A stretch of 53,131 nucleotides of DNA from Pyruvatibacter sp. (GCF_040219635.1 NZ_JAVJSC010000011.1:1-53131), one strand, 5' to 3'; shown: positions 14,634 to 26,700, numbered from the stretch's first letter. Numbers and translations are program-made. The notes: generated by a model from the letters alone, not told the origin.

Positions 14634-16030
14634 GCGACATCACCCACATTCCTCCGGTCTATGACCCAAAGAAAGCCCAGCAGGTACTGTGGGCGGGAAT
14701 GATCGGCATGTTGGCGACCGGGTTTCCGTTCACCATCCTGACAGTGGCGCTCAACCTCATTGCGGTCGATTTTGGCGTTAGTGAAGCCTTCGCCGCATGG
14801 ACCGTGTCAGCGCCCATGCTGGTGTCTGCCGCAGCGCTGCCATTGATCGGCAAGCTGGGCGATATGTTTGGGCACCGGCGTATTTTCATCGGCGGCATTC
14901 TGGGCTCAACGGTTTTTGCGTTCATGTGCATGGTCGCGTGGGACATCTGGTCGCTGATTGCGTTTCGCGTGTTATCGATGGTGATGGCGGGGGCAACCGG
15001 CCCCTCGGCCATGGCGATCTTGTTTCACGTTTATCCCCCGCAACACCGCACCCAGGCCATTAGCTGGTGGTCCATGGGCGGGCCGGGCGCAGCAGCCCTT
15101 GGCCTCATTCTCGGCGGCCCGTTTGTGGAGCTGCTGGGGTGGCGCTCTGTATTTTTGCTCCAGGCAGCCACCGGCATCGGCGCGGTTATTCTGGCATGGC
15201 GCGTGCTGCCGGAAACCGAACGCCAGCCCGCAAAGTTCGACCATGTGGGCAATCTCATTTTGCTCGTCGCGCTGTCGTGCCTTCTGTTTGTCATCGGCGC
15301 GTTTGCCGAGCCTGGCGTCTCTACTGCGTGGCTGGTCAGCGCAGGTATTCTTGGCTTTGTCGGCCTTGGCGTATTCCTGCTGTATGAAAGTTCCATCAGC
15401 GACCCCATCGTGCCGCCCGCGCTCTTTTTGCGCCGCAACTTCAATGCGCCTGTCATCTGCAATTTCTTTTTGCAGATGTCGTATCTGGGGGCCCTGATTG
15501 CGACACCGCTGGTACTGATCGACCACTTTGGCTACTCCGTATCCGTCGCTGCCGTGCTGATGCTGACCCGCACGGTCAGCCTCACCCTTGCATCCCCCCT
15601 TGGCGGCGTCATCGCCACCCAGTGGGGAGAGCGGTTGGGCACGGTCCTGGGCGTGCTGCTGCAGGCTGGTGGCCTGGTGCTTGTTGCGGCGGGTGTGTAT
15701 GTCACCAGCGTTCCCATATTGCTGCTGGGGCTGGTGTTGCAGGGCATTGGTCACGGTATCGCCATGCCGCCGCTCGCGGCCATCATCGCCACGGCAGTGC
15801 CGTCGTCGCAATTCGGTATGGCATCAGGCATGAGCCGTCTGGCCGGGCAAATCGGCTCATCATTCGGCCTCAGCCTGTTCGGCGTGTTGCTGACGTTGCC
15901 TGACGACGTGATGAGCCTGCCGACGATCTTTGCCATCGGCGCCGCCATTGCGTTCGTCGCCGCCGTACCGGCGTCGCTGCTGTCAATGAAGCATCGCCGC
16001 CAGCTTGCGACGCAGAAAACCGGCGATTAG
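14630..16030 (+). CDS. MFS transporter, 14-helix DHA2 type
   Basis: 466 residues with about 14 predicted membrane helices. The loop 2-3 motif A is GKLGDMFGHRR (74-84). The GPGAAALGLILGGPFVELLGWRSVF block resembles motif C of drug/H+ antiporters of the EmrB/QacA class. It is likely an inner-membrane exporter, or an importer of the operon's substrate. It is coupled to the hydrolase by a 4-base overlap. The 149 bp between its stop and the ppsA start hold no clear terminator. Confidence 0.87.
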   Translation: MSDITHIPPVYDPKKAQQVLWAGMIGMLATGFPFTILTVALNLIAVDFGVSEAFAAWTVSAPMLVSAAALPLIGKLGDMFGHRRIFIGGILGSTVFAFMCMVAWDIWSLIAFRVLSMVMAGATGPSAMAILFHVYPPQHRTQAISWWSMGGPGAAALGLILGGPFVELLGWRSVFLLQAATGIGAVILAWRVLPETERQPAKFDHVGNLILLVALSCLLFVIGAFAEPGVSTAWLVSAGILGFVGLGVFLLYESSISDPIVPPALFLRRNFNAPVICNFFLQMSYLGALIATPLVLIDHFGYSVSVAAVLMLTRTVSLTLASPLGGVIATQWGERLGTVLGVLLQAGGLVLVAAGVYVTSVPILLLGLVLQGIGHGIAMPPLAAIIATAVPSSQFGMASGMSRLAGQIGSSFGLSLFGVLLTLPDDVMSLPTIFAIGAAIAFVAAVPASLLSMKHRRQLATQKTGD

Positions 16031-16179
16031 CCCGCATCCCACCGGCACCCCCCACCGCTTGCGCTAAGTCATGGTTGCCATGTCATGGCCGTGACATGTT
16101 TCTTTGCTGCCCTGTCAAAGACAGGAATCGAAGCCCGCGCCACTGGCCGGGCAACGCTACAAAGGGATGTATCGTACCC

Positions 16180-18624
<2,445 letters not shown>

Positions 18625-18649
18625 CCTTTGCGCAAAGGACGGTGTCGGG

Positions 18650-19651
18650 ATGAAGATCGTCGTCTTCGAGACAGAAGAATGGGAGATGGAGCCGCTGCGC
18701 TCGCTGGCGGTGGACCACGACGTCACCTTTGTGCCCCAGCGCCTCAAACCGGAAAACGCAGCCGATTATGCAGACGCCGACATCATCTCACCATTTGTGT
18801 ATTCCAGCGTGACGGCTGAGACCCTGGCGGCGCTGCCAAACCTCAAACTCATTGCCACGCGCTCCACCGGCTATGACCATATCGACGCCGACACCTGCGG
18901 TCGGCGCGGCATTGGCGTGGCCACCGTGCCCACCTATGGCGAAAACACGGTCGCTGAACATGTGTTTGCCCTGCTGCTCGCCGTCTCGCACAAAATGGTG
19001 GAAGCAACCGACCGCACCCGGCGCGGCGACTTCAGCCAGGCGGGCCTGCAGGGGTTTGACCTGATGGGCAAAACCATCGGCATTGTCGGTACCGGCCATA
19101 TCGGCCTCAACACCATCCGCATTGCCAACGGGTTCAACATGCGGGTCATCGCCCATGACGCTCACCCCAACGAGGATGCGGCCCGCAGCATGGGCTTTGA
19201 GTATGTGTCGCTGGATCAACTGCTCACCACCGCCGACATCATTTCGCTGCATGTGCCCGGCGGTGCGGACACGGACCACATGATTGGTGAGGCGGCCTTT
19301 AACAAGATGAAAATGGGAGCCGTGCTCATCAACACCGCACGCGGCAATCTTATTGACGTAAATGCACTGCTCAAGGCGCTGGCTACCGGCAGGCTCGCCG
19401 GTGCCGGGCTCGACGTGCTGCCCGAAGAACCCACCATCCGCGAAGAGGCAGAGCTGCTGCGCTCGGTCTATATGCGCCGCCACAACCTCGAAACGCTGCT
19501 GGCGGACCATGTGCTGCTGCACCTGCGCAATGTGGTCATCACGCCGCATTCAGCCTTCAACACCCGCGAGGCCATGCAGCGCATTCTGGTAACAACCCGC
19601 GCCAATATTGATGCTTTTCTTGACGCCAAAGAGCTTAACCGCGTGGTCTGA
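18650..19651 (+). CDS. D-2-hydroxyacid dehydrogenase, D-lactate dehydrogenase-like
   Basis: 333 residues. The NAD-binding GTGHIG is at 147-152. Catalytic residues are R231 (NTARGN), E260 (LPEEP) and H300 (TPHSAFNT), the full triad of the family. The substrate-loop STGYDHID and overall length match LdhA-like D-lactate dehydrogenases more than 3-phosphoglycerate dehydrogenases. It has a short helical insert with TIREEAELL. It interconverts a 2-keto acid and a D-2-hydroxy acid using NADH. ATG 18650 follows AAAGGA. Adjacency to ppsA suggests pyruvate/D-lactate as the couple, but that is inference. Confidence 0.87.
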   Translation: MKIVVFETEEWEMEPLRSLAVDHDVTFVPQRLKPENAADYADADIISPFVYSSVTAETLAALPNLKLIATRSTGYDHIDADTCGRRGIGVATVPTYGENTVAEHVFALLLAVSHKMVEATDRTRRGDFSQAGLQGFDLMGKTIGIVGTGHIGLNTIRIANGFNMRVIAHDAHPNEDAARSMGFEYVSLDQLLTTADIISLHVPGGADTDHMIGEAAFNKMKMGAVLINTARGNLIDVNALLKALATGRLAGAGLDVLPEEPTIREEAELLRSVYMRRHNLETLLADHVLLHLRNVVITPHSAFNTREAMQRILVTTRANIDAFLDAKELNRVV

Positions 19652-19771
19652 AAAGCAGCTCACCGGCATACCGCCGCCGGTAGAAAACCGGGTGATGCCG
19701 TGCTCTAATGGACACCATCAAAACAGGACGGCCCAAAGGCCGCGCGACATCAGGGTTCAGGAGCAAAGATC

Positions 19772-20647
19772 ATGACGGCAGTTGACGTACGCCCGCTTGA
19801 CGGCGTTGGCGCGGAGATTCACGGCGTGGACATCGCCAGGGGCTTGTCCAACACCGAGTTCGACGCCATCCACAAGGCGTTTTCAGATCATGGCCTGATC
19901 TTCTTCCGCGATCAGAGCATTTCCGAGCAGGACCACATCAACCTGGCCCGCAAGTTTGGCGAAATAGACATCAACCGCTTTTTTGCCGCCCACCCGGACT
20001 ATCCCGAAATTGCCATGGTCTCCAAGGATGTGGATCAGAAGGATAATATCGGCGGTGGTTGGCATACGGATCATTCCTACGATCAGGACCCCGCCATGGG
20101 CTCCATCCTTGTTGCCCGCGAGCTGCCGCAAACCGGCGGCGACACCATGTTTGCATCCATGTATGCGGCCTATGACGGCCTGAGCGACGGCTTCAAGAAA
20201 ATGCTCGGCTCGCTCAGCGCCGTGCATTCAGCGGCGCACATTTTTGGCACCGCACCCGACACCCACTACAACCAGACCGATGCCGCAGCGCTGGACCATG
20301 AAAGCAAGAACGACGGCCGCATCCAAAACGCGGATGTAGCCGACGCCATGCCGGAGGTAATCCACCCGGTCATCGTTACGCATCCCCTGTCCGGCAAGAA
20401 GGCGCTGTATGTGAACCCCGCCTTCACCGTCAGGTTCGAAGGCTGGACCGAAGAAGAAAGCCGCCCGCTGATGCAGCAGCTTTTCGCGCAATGCGCGCGG
20501 CCCGAATACACCCACCGTTTTGTGTGGAAGCCCGGCTCCATCGCCTTCTGGGACAACCGCGCCACCTGGCACTGGGCCTTGAACGACTACAACGGCCAGC
20601 GCCGCGTGATGCACCGCATCACGGTACAAGGCTGCCCGCTGACGTAG
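19772..20647 (+). CDS. TauD/TfdA-family Fe(II)/2-oxoglutarate dioxygenase
   Basis: 291 residues. The iron facial triad is H98 and D100 (GWHTDHSY) with H267 (TWHWALNDY); R278 (GQRRVMHR) binds 2-oxoglutarate, in the usual H-x10-R spacing. Family members hydroxylate taurine, 2,4-D, alkylsulfates and similar compounds, so the substrate cannot be named. The Shine-Dalgarno CAGGAGC is 8 bases before ATG 19772. It is on the same strand as ppsA and the dehydrogenase but 120 bp downstream, so it may have its own promoter. A double-hairpin repeat follows its stop. Confidence 0.88.
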   Translation: MTAVDVRPLDGVGAEIHGVDIARGLSNTEFDAIHKAFSDHGLIFFRDQSISEQDHINLARKFGEIDINRFFAAHPDYPEIAMVSKDVDQKDNIGGGWHTDHSYDQDPAMGSILVARELPQTGGDTMFASMYAAYDGLSDGFKKMLGSLSAVHSAAHIFGTAPDTHYNQTDAAALDHESKNDGRIQNADVADAMPEVIHPVIVTHPLSGKKALYVNPAFTVRFEGWTEEESRPLMQQLFAQCARPEYTHRFVWKPGSIAFWDNRATWHWALNDYNGQRRVMHRITVQGCPLT

Positions 20648-20661
20648 GTGGCTACACGTAC

Positions 20662-20758
20662 ATTGCCTCCCCGCGACTTGATCGCGGGGCCCAGAGCGAC
20701 GGGCACTGCCCTCGCAAGCAGCCCCTGGATTCCGCGATCAAGTCGCGGAAAGGCAATA
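20662..20758. repeat. REP-like double-hairpin intergenic repeat
   Basis: Two inverted copies of an element with core CCGCGACTTGATCGCGG (near 20671-20687, and its reverse complement at 20732-20748). Each copy is itself a hairpin (CCGCGA, loop CTTGA, TCGCGG). The copies extend outward with ATTGCCT / AGGCAAT, so the whole 97 bp can fold into one long stem. This is the build of the dispersed palindromic repeats common in alphaproteobacterial intergenic regions. It may also act as a transcript-end or mRNA-stabilising structure for the dioxygenase gene. Confidence 0.7.
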
Positions 20759-20840
20759 TCGAGACCAGCCGCATGACTTCGGCACATGTGATCGCTTCAC
20801 CACCCACAGCCCGCTTGCGCAAAGCGCCAAGCACCGTCAC

Positions 20841-20868
20841 GCTCCCTGTCGCATAAATATCAGGGAGC
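20841..20868 (+). promoter_or_regulatory. Hairpin covering the ribosome-binding site of the VOC gene
   Basis: GCTCCCTG (20841-20848) pairs perfectly with CAGGGAGC (20861-20868), with a 12-base AT-rich loop. The right arm contains the AGGGAG Shine-Dalgarno sequence for the following gene, so the fold would hide it. The same palindrome could be a repressor site in DNA. Confidence 0.5.
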
Positions 20869-20877
20869 GTGCCCGCC

Positions 20878-21261
20878 ATGGAACGCCAACTCGATCTGGG
20901 AAATTTCTCAGTCAGCCTCGCCGTCAAAAACCTCAAGGCCTCACGCGCCTTCTACGAGAAGCTGGGCTTCGCCGTCATCGGCGGCGACGAAGCGCACAAC
21001 TTCCTCATCCTCGCCAGCCCCTCAGCCACCATCGGTCTTTTCCAGGGCATGTTCGAAAAAAACACCCTGACCTTCAATCCCGGCTGGGACGCCCAAGGTA
21101 ACACGCTGGATGATTTCAAAGACGTCCGCAACATCCAGAAAGCACTCAAGGCAGACGGCATCACCCTCATCGAAGAAACCGACGAAACCACCACCGGCCC
21201 CGCCCACATCACCCTCGTTGACCCCGACGGCAACCCGGTGCTGATTGATCAGCATGTGTGA
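20878..21261 (+). CDS. VOC (glyoxalase/dioxygenase-fold) family protein
   Basis: 127 residues with the paired beta-alpha-beta-beta-beta modules of the vicinal-oxygen-chelate fold. The start FSVSLAVKNLKASRAFYEKLGF and the end ITLVDPDGNPVLIDQHV are typical. A single-domain protein of this size usually forms dimers. It is not clearly a glyoxalase I or an extradiol dioxygenase, and the function is unknown. ATG 20878 and GTG 20869 are both possible; AGGGAG is 11 bases before the ATG and 2 before the GTG, favouring ATG. Confidence 0.8.
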   Translation: MERQLDLGNFSVSLAVKNLKASRAFYEKLGFAVIGGDEAHNFLILASPSATIGLFQGMFEKNTLTFNPGWDAQGNTLDDFKDVRNIQKALKADGITLIEETDETTTGPAHITLVDPDGNPVLIDQHV

Positions 21262-21278
21262 TCTTGCAGGCACGGAAA

Positions 21279-21300
21279 ATACGTGATACGTAATACGTAT
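21279..21300. promoter_or_regulatory. HigA-type operator with three ATACGT heptamers and overlapping -10
   Basis: ATACGTG, ATACGTA and ATACGTA follow each other head to tail (21279-21299). The last two with the next T form a perfect 15-bp palindrome, ATACGTA-A-TACGTAT, at 21286-21300. A -10-like TATAAA (21298-21303) overlaps its right end. The site lies 17 bp before the toxin start, where antitoxins of this family bind to repress their own operon. Confidence 0.6.
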
Positions 21301-21316
21301 AAATTGGGTCGGCGAT

Positions 21317-21598
21317 ATGGCAATAATTTCGTTCCGGGACAAAGACTGCCAGAAAGTCTATCTGGGCCAGCGCAGTCGGAAGTTTGGCACCATTGCCCGT
21401 CGCGCTTTGATACAGCTTCGCCGCATTGATGCGAGCCATCTTCTTGACGACTTGCGCGTGCCGCCGGGCAACCGCCTCGAAGCTCTGAAGGGCGACAGGC
21501 GCGGACAGCATTCTATCCGTATCGATCACCAGTGGCGCATCTGCTTTGTCTGGAAAGACGGTGATGCCCATGACGTCGAAATCGTTGACTACCATTGA
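21317..21598 (+). CDS. higB: HigB-family toxin (RelE/ParE superfamily mRNA interferase)
   Basis: 93 residues, the usual size. Family features are the FRDKDCQKVY start, a basic central helix (RSRKFGTIARRALIQLRRID), the LEALKGDRRGQHSIRI block and the ending WRICFVWKDGDAHDVEIVDYH. HigB toxins cut mRNA on the ribosome. The toxin-first order with the antitoxin 14 bp downstream is the normal higBA layout. A palindromic operator lies just upstream. No nonsense or frameshift changes are seen, so the pair appears functional. Confidence 0.9.
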   Translation: MAIISFRDKDCQKVYLGQRSRKFGTIARRALIQLRRIDASHLLDDLRVPPGNRLEALKGDRRGQHSIRIDHQWRICFVWKDGDAHDVEIVDYH

Positions 21599-21612
21599 GT
21601 GAGGAAAATCTG

Positions 21613-21909
21613 ATGGCCCGCCAACCGCTGCACCCCGGCGAGATGCTTAAAGAAGGTTTTTTGCAGGAACTTGGCCTGTCTGCCAGCGCACTCGCCCGCC
21701 ATATTGGTGTGCCGTCCAACCGGCTCACCTCAATCATTGCAGGCAAGCGGGCCATTACCGGCGAGACGGCGATTTTGCTGGGCAAGGCGCTTGGCACCAC
21801 GCCGGAGTTCTGGCTCAATCTGCAAAAAACCTATGAGCTGGATGTGGCGGCTGCCAGCACGACCGCGAAGCGTGCGAGAAGTATAAGGCAGGTTACGCAG
21901 GTTGCTTAA
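21613..21909 (+). CDS. higA: HigA-family antitoxin (XRE helix-turn-helix)
   Basis: 98 residues. The VapI/HigA signature HPGEMLKEGFLQELGLSAS leads into a helix-turn-helix (ALARHIGVPSNRLTSIIAG), followed by GETAILLGKALGTTPEFWLN. It should neutralise HigB and repress the operon. ATG 21613 was chosen with GTGAGGAA in front; a TTG at 21595 overlapping the toxin stop is less likely. The stop shares TTAA (21906-21909) with the convergent recQ stop. Confidence 0.92.
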   Translation: MARQPLHPGEMLKEGFLQELGLSASALARHIGVPSNRLTSIIAGKRAITGETAILLGKALGTTPEFWLNLQKTYELDVAAASTTAKRARSIRQVTQVA

Positions 21910-23771
21910 GCACTCTGCACAACCTCCAAAAACACCGCCCCATACTTTTCCAGTTTCCGCGCGCCGACGCCGCCAATCTCGGCCATTTCGTCCAGCGAGC
22001 TTGGGCGGGCCATGGCCATTTCCACCAGCGTTTTGTCGGGGAAAATAACATACGCTGGCACGTTCTGCGCCTTGGCGAGGTGCGTGCGTTTGGCTTTGAG
22101 GGCCAGCAGCAGTTCGCCGTCGCGTTCTGACAGGTCAACGGGCATGGCGGGTTTGCGGCCGGTCTTGCTGGCCTTGCTTGTTGCGCGCCGCCGCTCCGGT
22201 TTGGCGGGCGGCTGGCGCAGCTCAACAGTGTCGTTGTCCTTGAGAACGGCCCAGCCTGCCTGCGTCACCTGCCATGACCCATATTGCGGGTCCACGCTGG
22301 TGAGGCCCAGCGCAAACAGCTGGCGATACAGATCGCGCCACTGGTGTTTGTCGTAGTCAGCGCCCACCCCATAGGTTGGCAGTTGCGTGTGGCGCAGGGC
22401 GCGCACGCGGTCGGTGTCTTCACCGCGCAGCACGGCGATAAGATGTTCAAGGCCAAACCGCTCGCCGGTGCGCACCATCGCGGACAACGCCTTTTGTGCG
22501 TCCTGCGTCCCGTCATAGGTTTTGGGCGGCGTCTTGCACTGGTCGCAGTTACCGCAGGGGGGATGATCCATCTCGCCAAAAAACTGCAACAACACCCGAC
22601 GGCGGCAGGCGGGTGCTTCCGCCAGGGCCAGCAGTGCATTCAGCCGCTGGTGGTCGGCGCGTCGGCGGTCTTCGGGCGCGTCACTGTCATCAATCTGCAG
22701 GCGCCGCAGCTTGATGTCGTCCACGCCAAACAGCGTCAGCGTATCGGCGGGCAACCCGTCGCGGCCCGCGCGCCCCACCTCCTGATAATAGCTTTCCATG
22801 CTCTTGGGCAGGTCGGCATGCACCACAAAGCGCACGTCGGGCTTGTCGATGCCCATGCCGAACGCAACCGTCGCCACCATCACAATGCCGTCCTCACGGG
22901 TGAACCGGTCCTGCCTGATCTGCCGTGTTTCGGCGTCCAGCCCCGCATGATAAGCCAGCGCCTCAACACCCTTGCTTTGCAGATCATCTGCCAGCTTTTC
23001 AGTGCGCGCGCGCGACGAGCAATAGATGATGCCCGCCTGGCCTTCGTGCTGCGCCACAAAATCTGCCACCTGACGGCGCGGCTGGTCCTTGGGTTCAAAC
23101 GCCAGATACAGATTTGGCCGGTCAAAGCCGCCCAGAAATACACGCGGCGTTTGTGCAAAAAGCTTGGAGGCAATCTCGCTGCGGGTTTCTTCGTCCGCAG
23201 TCGCCGTAAACGCTGTGATCTGTATATGCCCAAGCTGCGCGCTTAACTGGTCACGCAGCACGCCGATTTTGAGATAGTCAGGCCGGAAGTCATGCCCCCA
23301 CTGGCTGACGCAGTGCGCCTCGTCAATCGCCAGCATCGACACACCCGCACGCTGCAACAGCCCGCCGGCAATCGACAGTCGTTCGGGTGCCATGAACAGC
23401 AGTTTGAGCACGCCGTCATCAATGGCCTGATGAATGCGCTCGGCCTCGTAGGGGTCCGTGTTGGAGGTCAGCGCGCCTGCTTCCACGCCGTTGGCCTGCA
23501 GCGCAGCAACCTGGTCGCGCATCAGCGCAATCAGTGGCGAGACAACCACCGTCAGCCCGTCGCGCATCAGTGCGGGAAGCTGATAGCACAGCGATTTGCC
23601 AGCTCCCGTCGGCATGATCGCCAGCACGTCCTTGCCCTCAAGAATGGAGGAGACTATTTCTTCCTGACCCGGACGAAATGCATCAAAGCCGAATACGGTC
23701 TTGAGCAGCGCCCTTGACTGGTCAAGCTGAGTGTCAACAGGTGGTGGGACGACGTGGGCGGGTTCAGACAT
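21906..23771 (-). CDS. recQ: ATP-dependent DNA helicase RecQ
   Basis: 621 residues, close to E. coli RecQ. It unwinds DNA 3' to 5' in recombination and fork repair. Walker A is PTGAGKS (54-60) and Walker B DEAH (150-153) leads into the aromatic-rich loop CVSQWGHDFRPDY. Motif VI is QEVGRAGRDG. A zinc-binding cluster follows (CRRRVLLQFFGE...CGNCDQC), then the RQC winged helix and a C-terminal HRDC domain (LLLALKAKRTHLAKAQNVPAY). Its ATG lies inside the end of the pyruvate carboxylase gene (overlap ATGTCTGA, 23764-23771), so it is probably expressed with that gene. Confidence 0.95.
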   Translation of the reverse strand: MSEPAHVVPPPVDTQLDQSRALLKTVFGFDAFRPGQEEIVSSILEGKDVLAIMPTGAGKSLCYQLPALMRDGLTVVVSPLIALMRDQVAALQANGVEAGALTSNTDPYEAERIHQAIDDGVLKLLFMAPERLSIAGGLLQRAGVSMLAIDEAHCVSQWGHDFRPDYLKIGVLRDQLSAQLGHIQITAFTATADEETRSEIASKLFAQTPRVFLGGFDRPNLYLAFEPKDQPRRQVADFVAQHEGQAGIIYCSSRARTEKLADDLQSKGVEALAYHAGLDAETRQIRQDRFTREDGIVMVATVAFGMGIDKPDVRFVVHADLPKSMESYYQEVGRAGRDGLPADTLTLFGVDDIKLRRLQIDDSDAPEDRRRADHQRLNALLALAEAPACRRRVLLQFFGEMDHPPCGNCDQCKTPPKTYDGTQDAQKALSAMVRTGERFGLEHLIAVLRGEDTDRVRALRHTQLPTYGVGADYDKHQWRDLYRQLFALGLTSVDPQYGSWQVTQAGWAVLKDNDTVELRQPPAKPERRRATSKASKTGRKPAMPVDLSERDGELLLALKAKRTHLAKAQNVPAYVIFPDKTLVEMAMARPSSLDEMAEIGGVGARKLEKYGAVFLEVVQSA

Positions 23772-26700
23772 CCTTGAACGTCATAATCAGGTCTTTCGCG
23801 TCAATGGTGATGCCCGGCTCAACCATGAGGTCTGCAATCACCCCGTCGCGCTCTGCGGTGACGGTGGTTTGCATCTTCATGGCTTCAAGCGCGACGAGCG
23901 TGTCCCCGGTTTTAACTGAGTCGCCCGGTTTGACCGAAATCTGAACCACCAGCCCCGGCATGGGTGCGCCCACATGGTTGGGGTTGGCCGCATCCGCCTT
24001 GGGCCGTTCGGCGGCAGGCGCTGCCAGATGCGTATCCAGCACTTTTTCCTGACGCGGCTGACCGTTCAGCTCAAAGAATACCCGCCGGTAGCCTTCCTGG
24101 TCGGCTTCCGACACACCCAGACAGCGGATTACCAGCGTCTTGCCCTTGTCGATGTGGACGGAAATCTCCTCACCCACTTCCATGCCGGTGAAAAATACCG
24201 GGCTGGGCAGCACCTCCACGTCGCCATGGTCTGTGTGATGTTTGGCAAAGTCCGTGAAGACCTTGGGATACATCAGATATGACGCCAGATCCTCGTCATT
24301 GATCTCGCGTCCTGCGGTTTCCGCCGCTGTTGCGCGCTCGGCTTCAAGGTCAGCGGCGGGCAGATGCGCACCGGGGCGACCGGTCAGCGGCTTCTTGCCT
24401 TTAAGCACGCGCGCCGTGATGTCGTCGGGGAAGCCACCAGGCGGCGTGCCCAGTTCGCCGTTGAGAAGCTGAATGACGCTTTCAGGAAACGCAATGTCCT
24501 TGTCGGGGTCCAGCACGTCCTCAACGGTGAGGCCCGACGACATCATATAGAGCGCCAGATCACCCACCACCTTGGAGGAGGGCGTGACCTTCACGATGTT
24601 GCCCAGCAGCTTGTTGACGGCGGCATAAGCGCCCGCCACTTCCGGCCAGCGATGGTCCAGCCCCATAGCCTTGGCCTGCTGGCGAAGGTTCGTGTACTGA
24701 CCACCGGGGATTTCATGACGATACACGTCGGACGTGCCGGCACGGATATCGCTCTCATAGGGCCGGTAATATTTGCGGACCTGCTCCCAATAGGTGGTAA
24801 CGGCAATCAGTGCGTCCGGATCAAGGCCGGTGTCGCGCTCGCCGTGACGAAGGGCTGCAGCAATGGAGCCAAGATTGGGCTGCGAGGTCACACCCGACAT
24901 GGAGTCGATGGCAGCATCCACGGCGTCAACGCCTGCTTCGGACGCGGCCAGCACACTGGCGGCGGCAGCGCCTGATGTGTCGTGGGTGTGGAAATGGATC
25001 GGCAGGTCGGTTTCCTGGCGCAGTGCTGTCACGAGCTGGCGCACGGCGTCGGGCTTGCACAGCCCGGCCATATCCTTGATGCCGATCACGTGCGCGCCGG
25101 CAGCCTCAAACTGTTTTGCGAGATCAAGATAGTACGGCAGCGTGAACTTGGTTTCGTTCGGGTTGGTCAAGTCGCCCGAATAGCAGATGGCGGCTTCACA
25201 CAGCTTGCCCGTGCGCGCCACTTCCTCAATTGCAGGCACCATGTTTTCTGCCACGTTGAGGCAGTCAAACACCCGGAACAGATCAATGCCCGCATCCGCC
25301 GCGCGATCAATGAAGTAACGCACTACATTGTCGGGATAGTTGGTGTAGCCCACCGCATTGGCAGAGCGCAGCAGCATTTGTGTGAGGACGTTGGGCATGG
25401 CCTCGCGCAACTGGTGCAGCCGCGACCACGGGTCTTCGTGCAAAAAGCGCATGGCTACGTCAAACGTGGCGCCGCCCCAGCACTCAACAGACAAAAGTTC
25501 CGGCAGGGCACGCGACATATAGGGCGCAATCGCCACAATGTCCTTGGTCCGCATTCGGGTGGCGAGCAACGACTGGTGCGCGTCCCGCATGGTGGTGTCG
25601 GTAATCAGCAGGCGCTTCTGGTCGCGCATCCACCGGCCGAACTTTTCGGGCCCCAGCGTGTCCAGCAGTTGTCTGGTGCCGTCCGGTGCTGCTGGCACGG
25701 CGGCGCGGGGCGGATGCACAGTGGCGCGCGACACGGTGTGCGCGGCCTCTTTCACTTCGGCGTTGCCATTGACGGTGACTTCGCTGATGAAGCGCAGCAG
25801 CCGGGTGGCCCTGTCGCGGCGGGGCGTGAACTCAAACAGCTCCGGTGTTTCATCAATGAAGCGGGTTGAATAGTTGAGCGCCAGAAACTCCGGGTGGTCG
25901 ATCAGGTTTTCCAGAAAGATGATATTGGTCTGTACGCCGCGAATACGAAACTCGCCCAGCGCGCGGCGCATCCGCTTGATGCACTCATCCTGCGTTGGTG
26001 CCCACGCCGTCACTTTCTCCAGCAGGCTGTCGTAGTAGCGCGTGATAAGCGCGCCTGAATAGGCCGTGCCGCCGTCCAGCCTAATGCCAAAGCCGTTGGC
26101 CCCACGATAAATCTGAATGCGGCCGTGGTCGGGAATGAAGTTTTGTTCCGGGTCTTCGGTGGTGATGCGGCACTGCATGGCGTGGCCGTTAAGGTGGACG
26201 TCCGCCTGCACGGGAATGCGCCCATCGCCAATCCTGGCGCCTTCGGCAACGGCAAGCTGCGCTTTCACAACGTCAACGCCGGTCACTTCCTCGGTAACGG
26301 TGTGCTCCACCTGAATGCGCGGGTTTACCTCGATGAAATAAAACGCGCCGGTGGCCATATCCATCAGGAACTCAGCCGTGCCCGCACTTTGGTAATTGGC
26401 GGCGCGCGCCAGCTTGAGGGCTGCCTCACATACCTCATGGCGCTGTGCCTCATTGAGATAGGGGGCGGGCGCGCGCTCTACCACTTTCTGGTTGCGCCGC
26501 TGCACCGAGCAGTCGCGTTCAAACAGGTGAATGACGTTGCCGTGGGCGTCGCCCAGCAACTGCACTTCCACGTGGCGGGCGCGTTCCACCAGTTTTTCCA
26601 GATATACTTCGTCATTGCCAAACGCCGCCTTGGCTTCGCTGCGCCCGGCCTGCACCTGTGATTTTAACTCCTTTGCGGAGTATATCCGTCGCATACCGCG

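Noticed and set aside
20491..20856. A plus-strand frame over the end of the dioxygenase gene and the intergenic repeat.
   Set aside because: Its translation only reads through the palindromic repeat (SPRLDRGAQ, LDSAIKSRKGN), a typical false gene made by such repeats.
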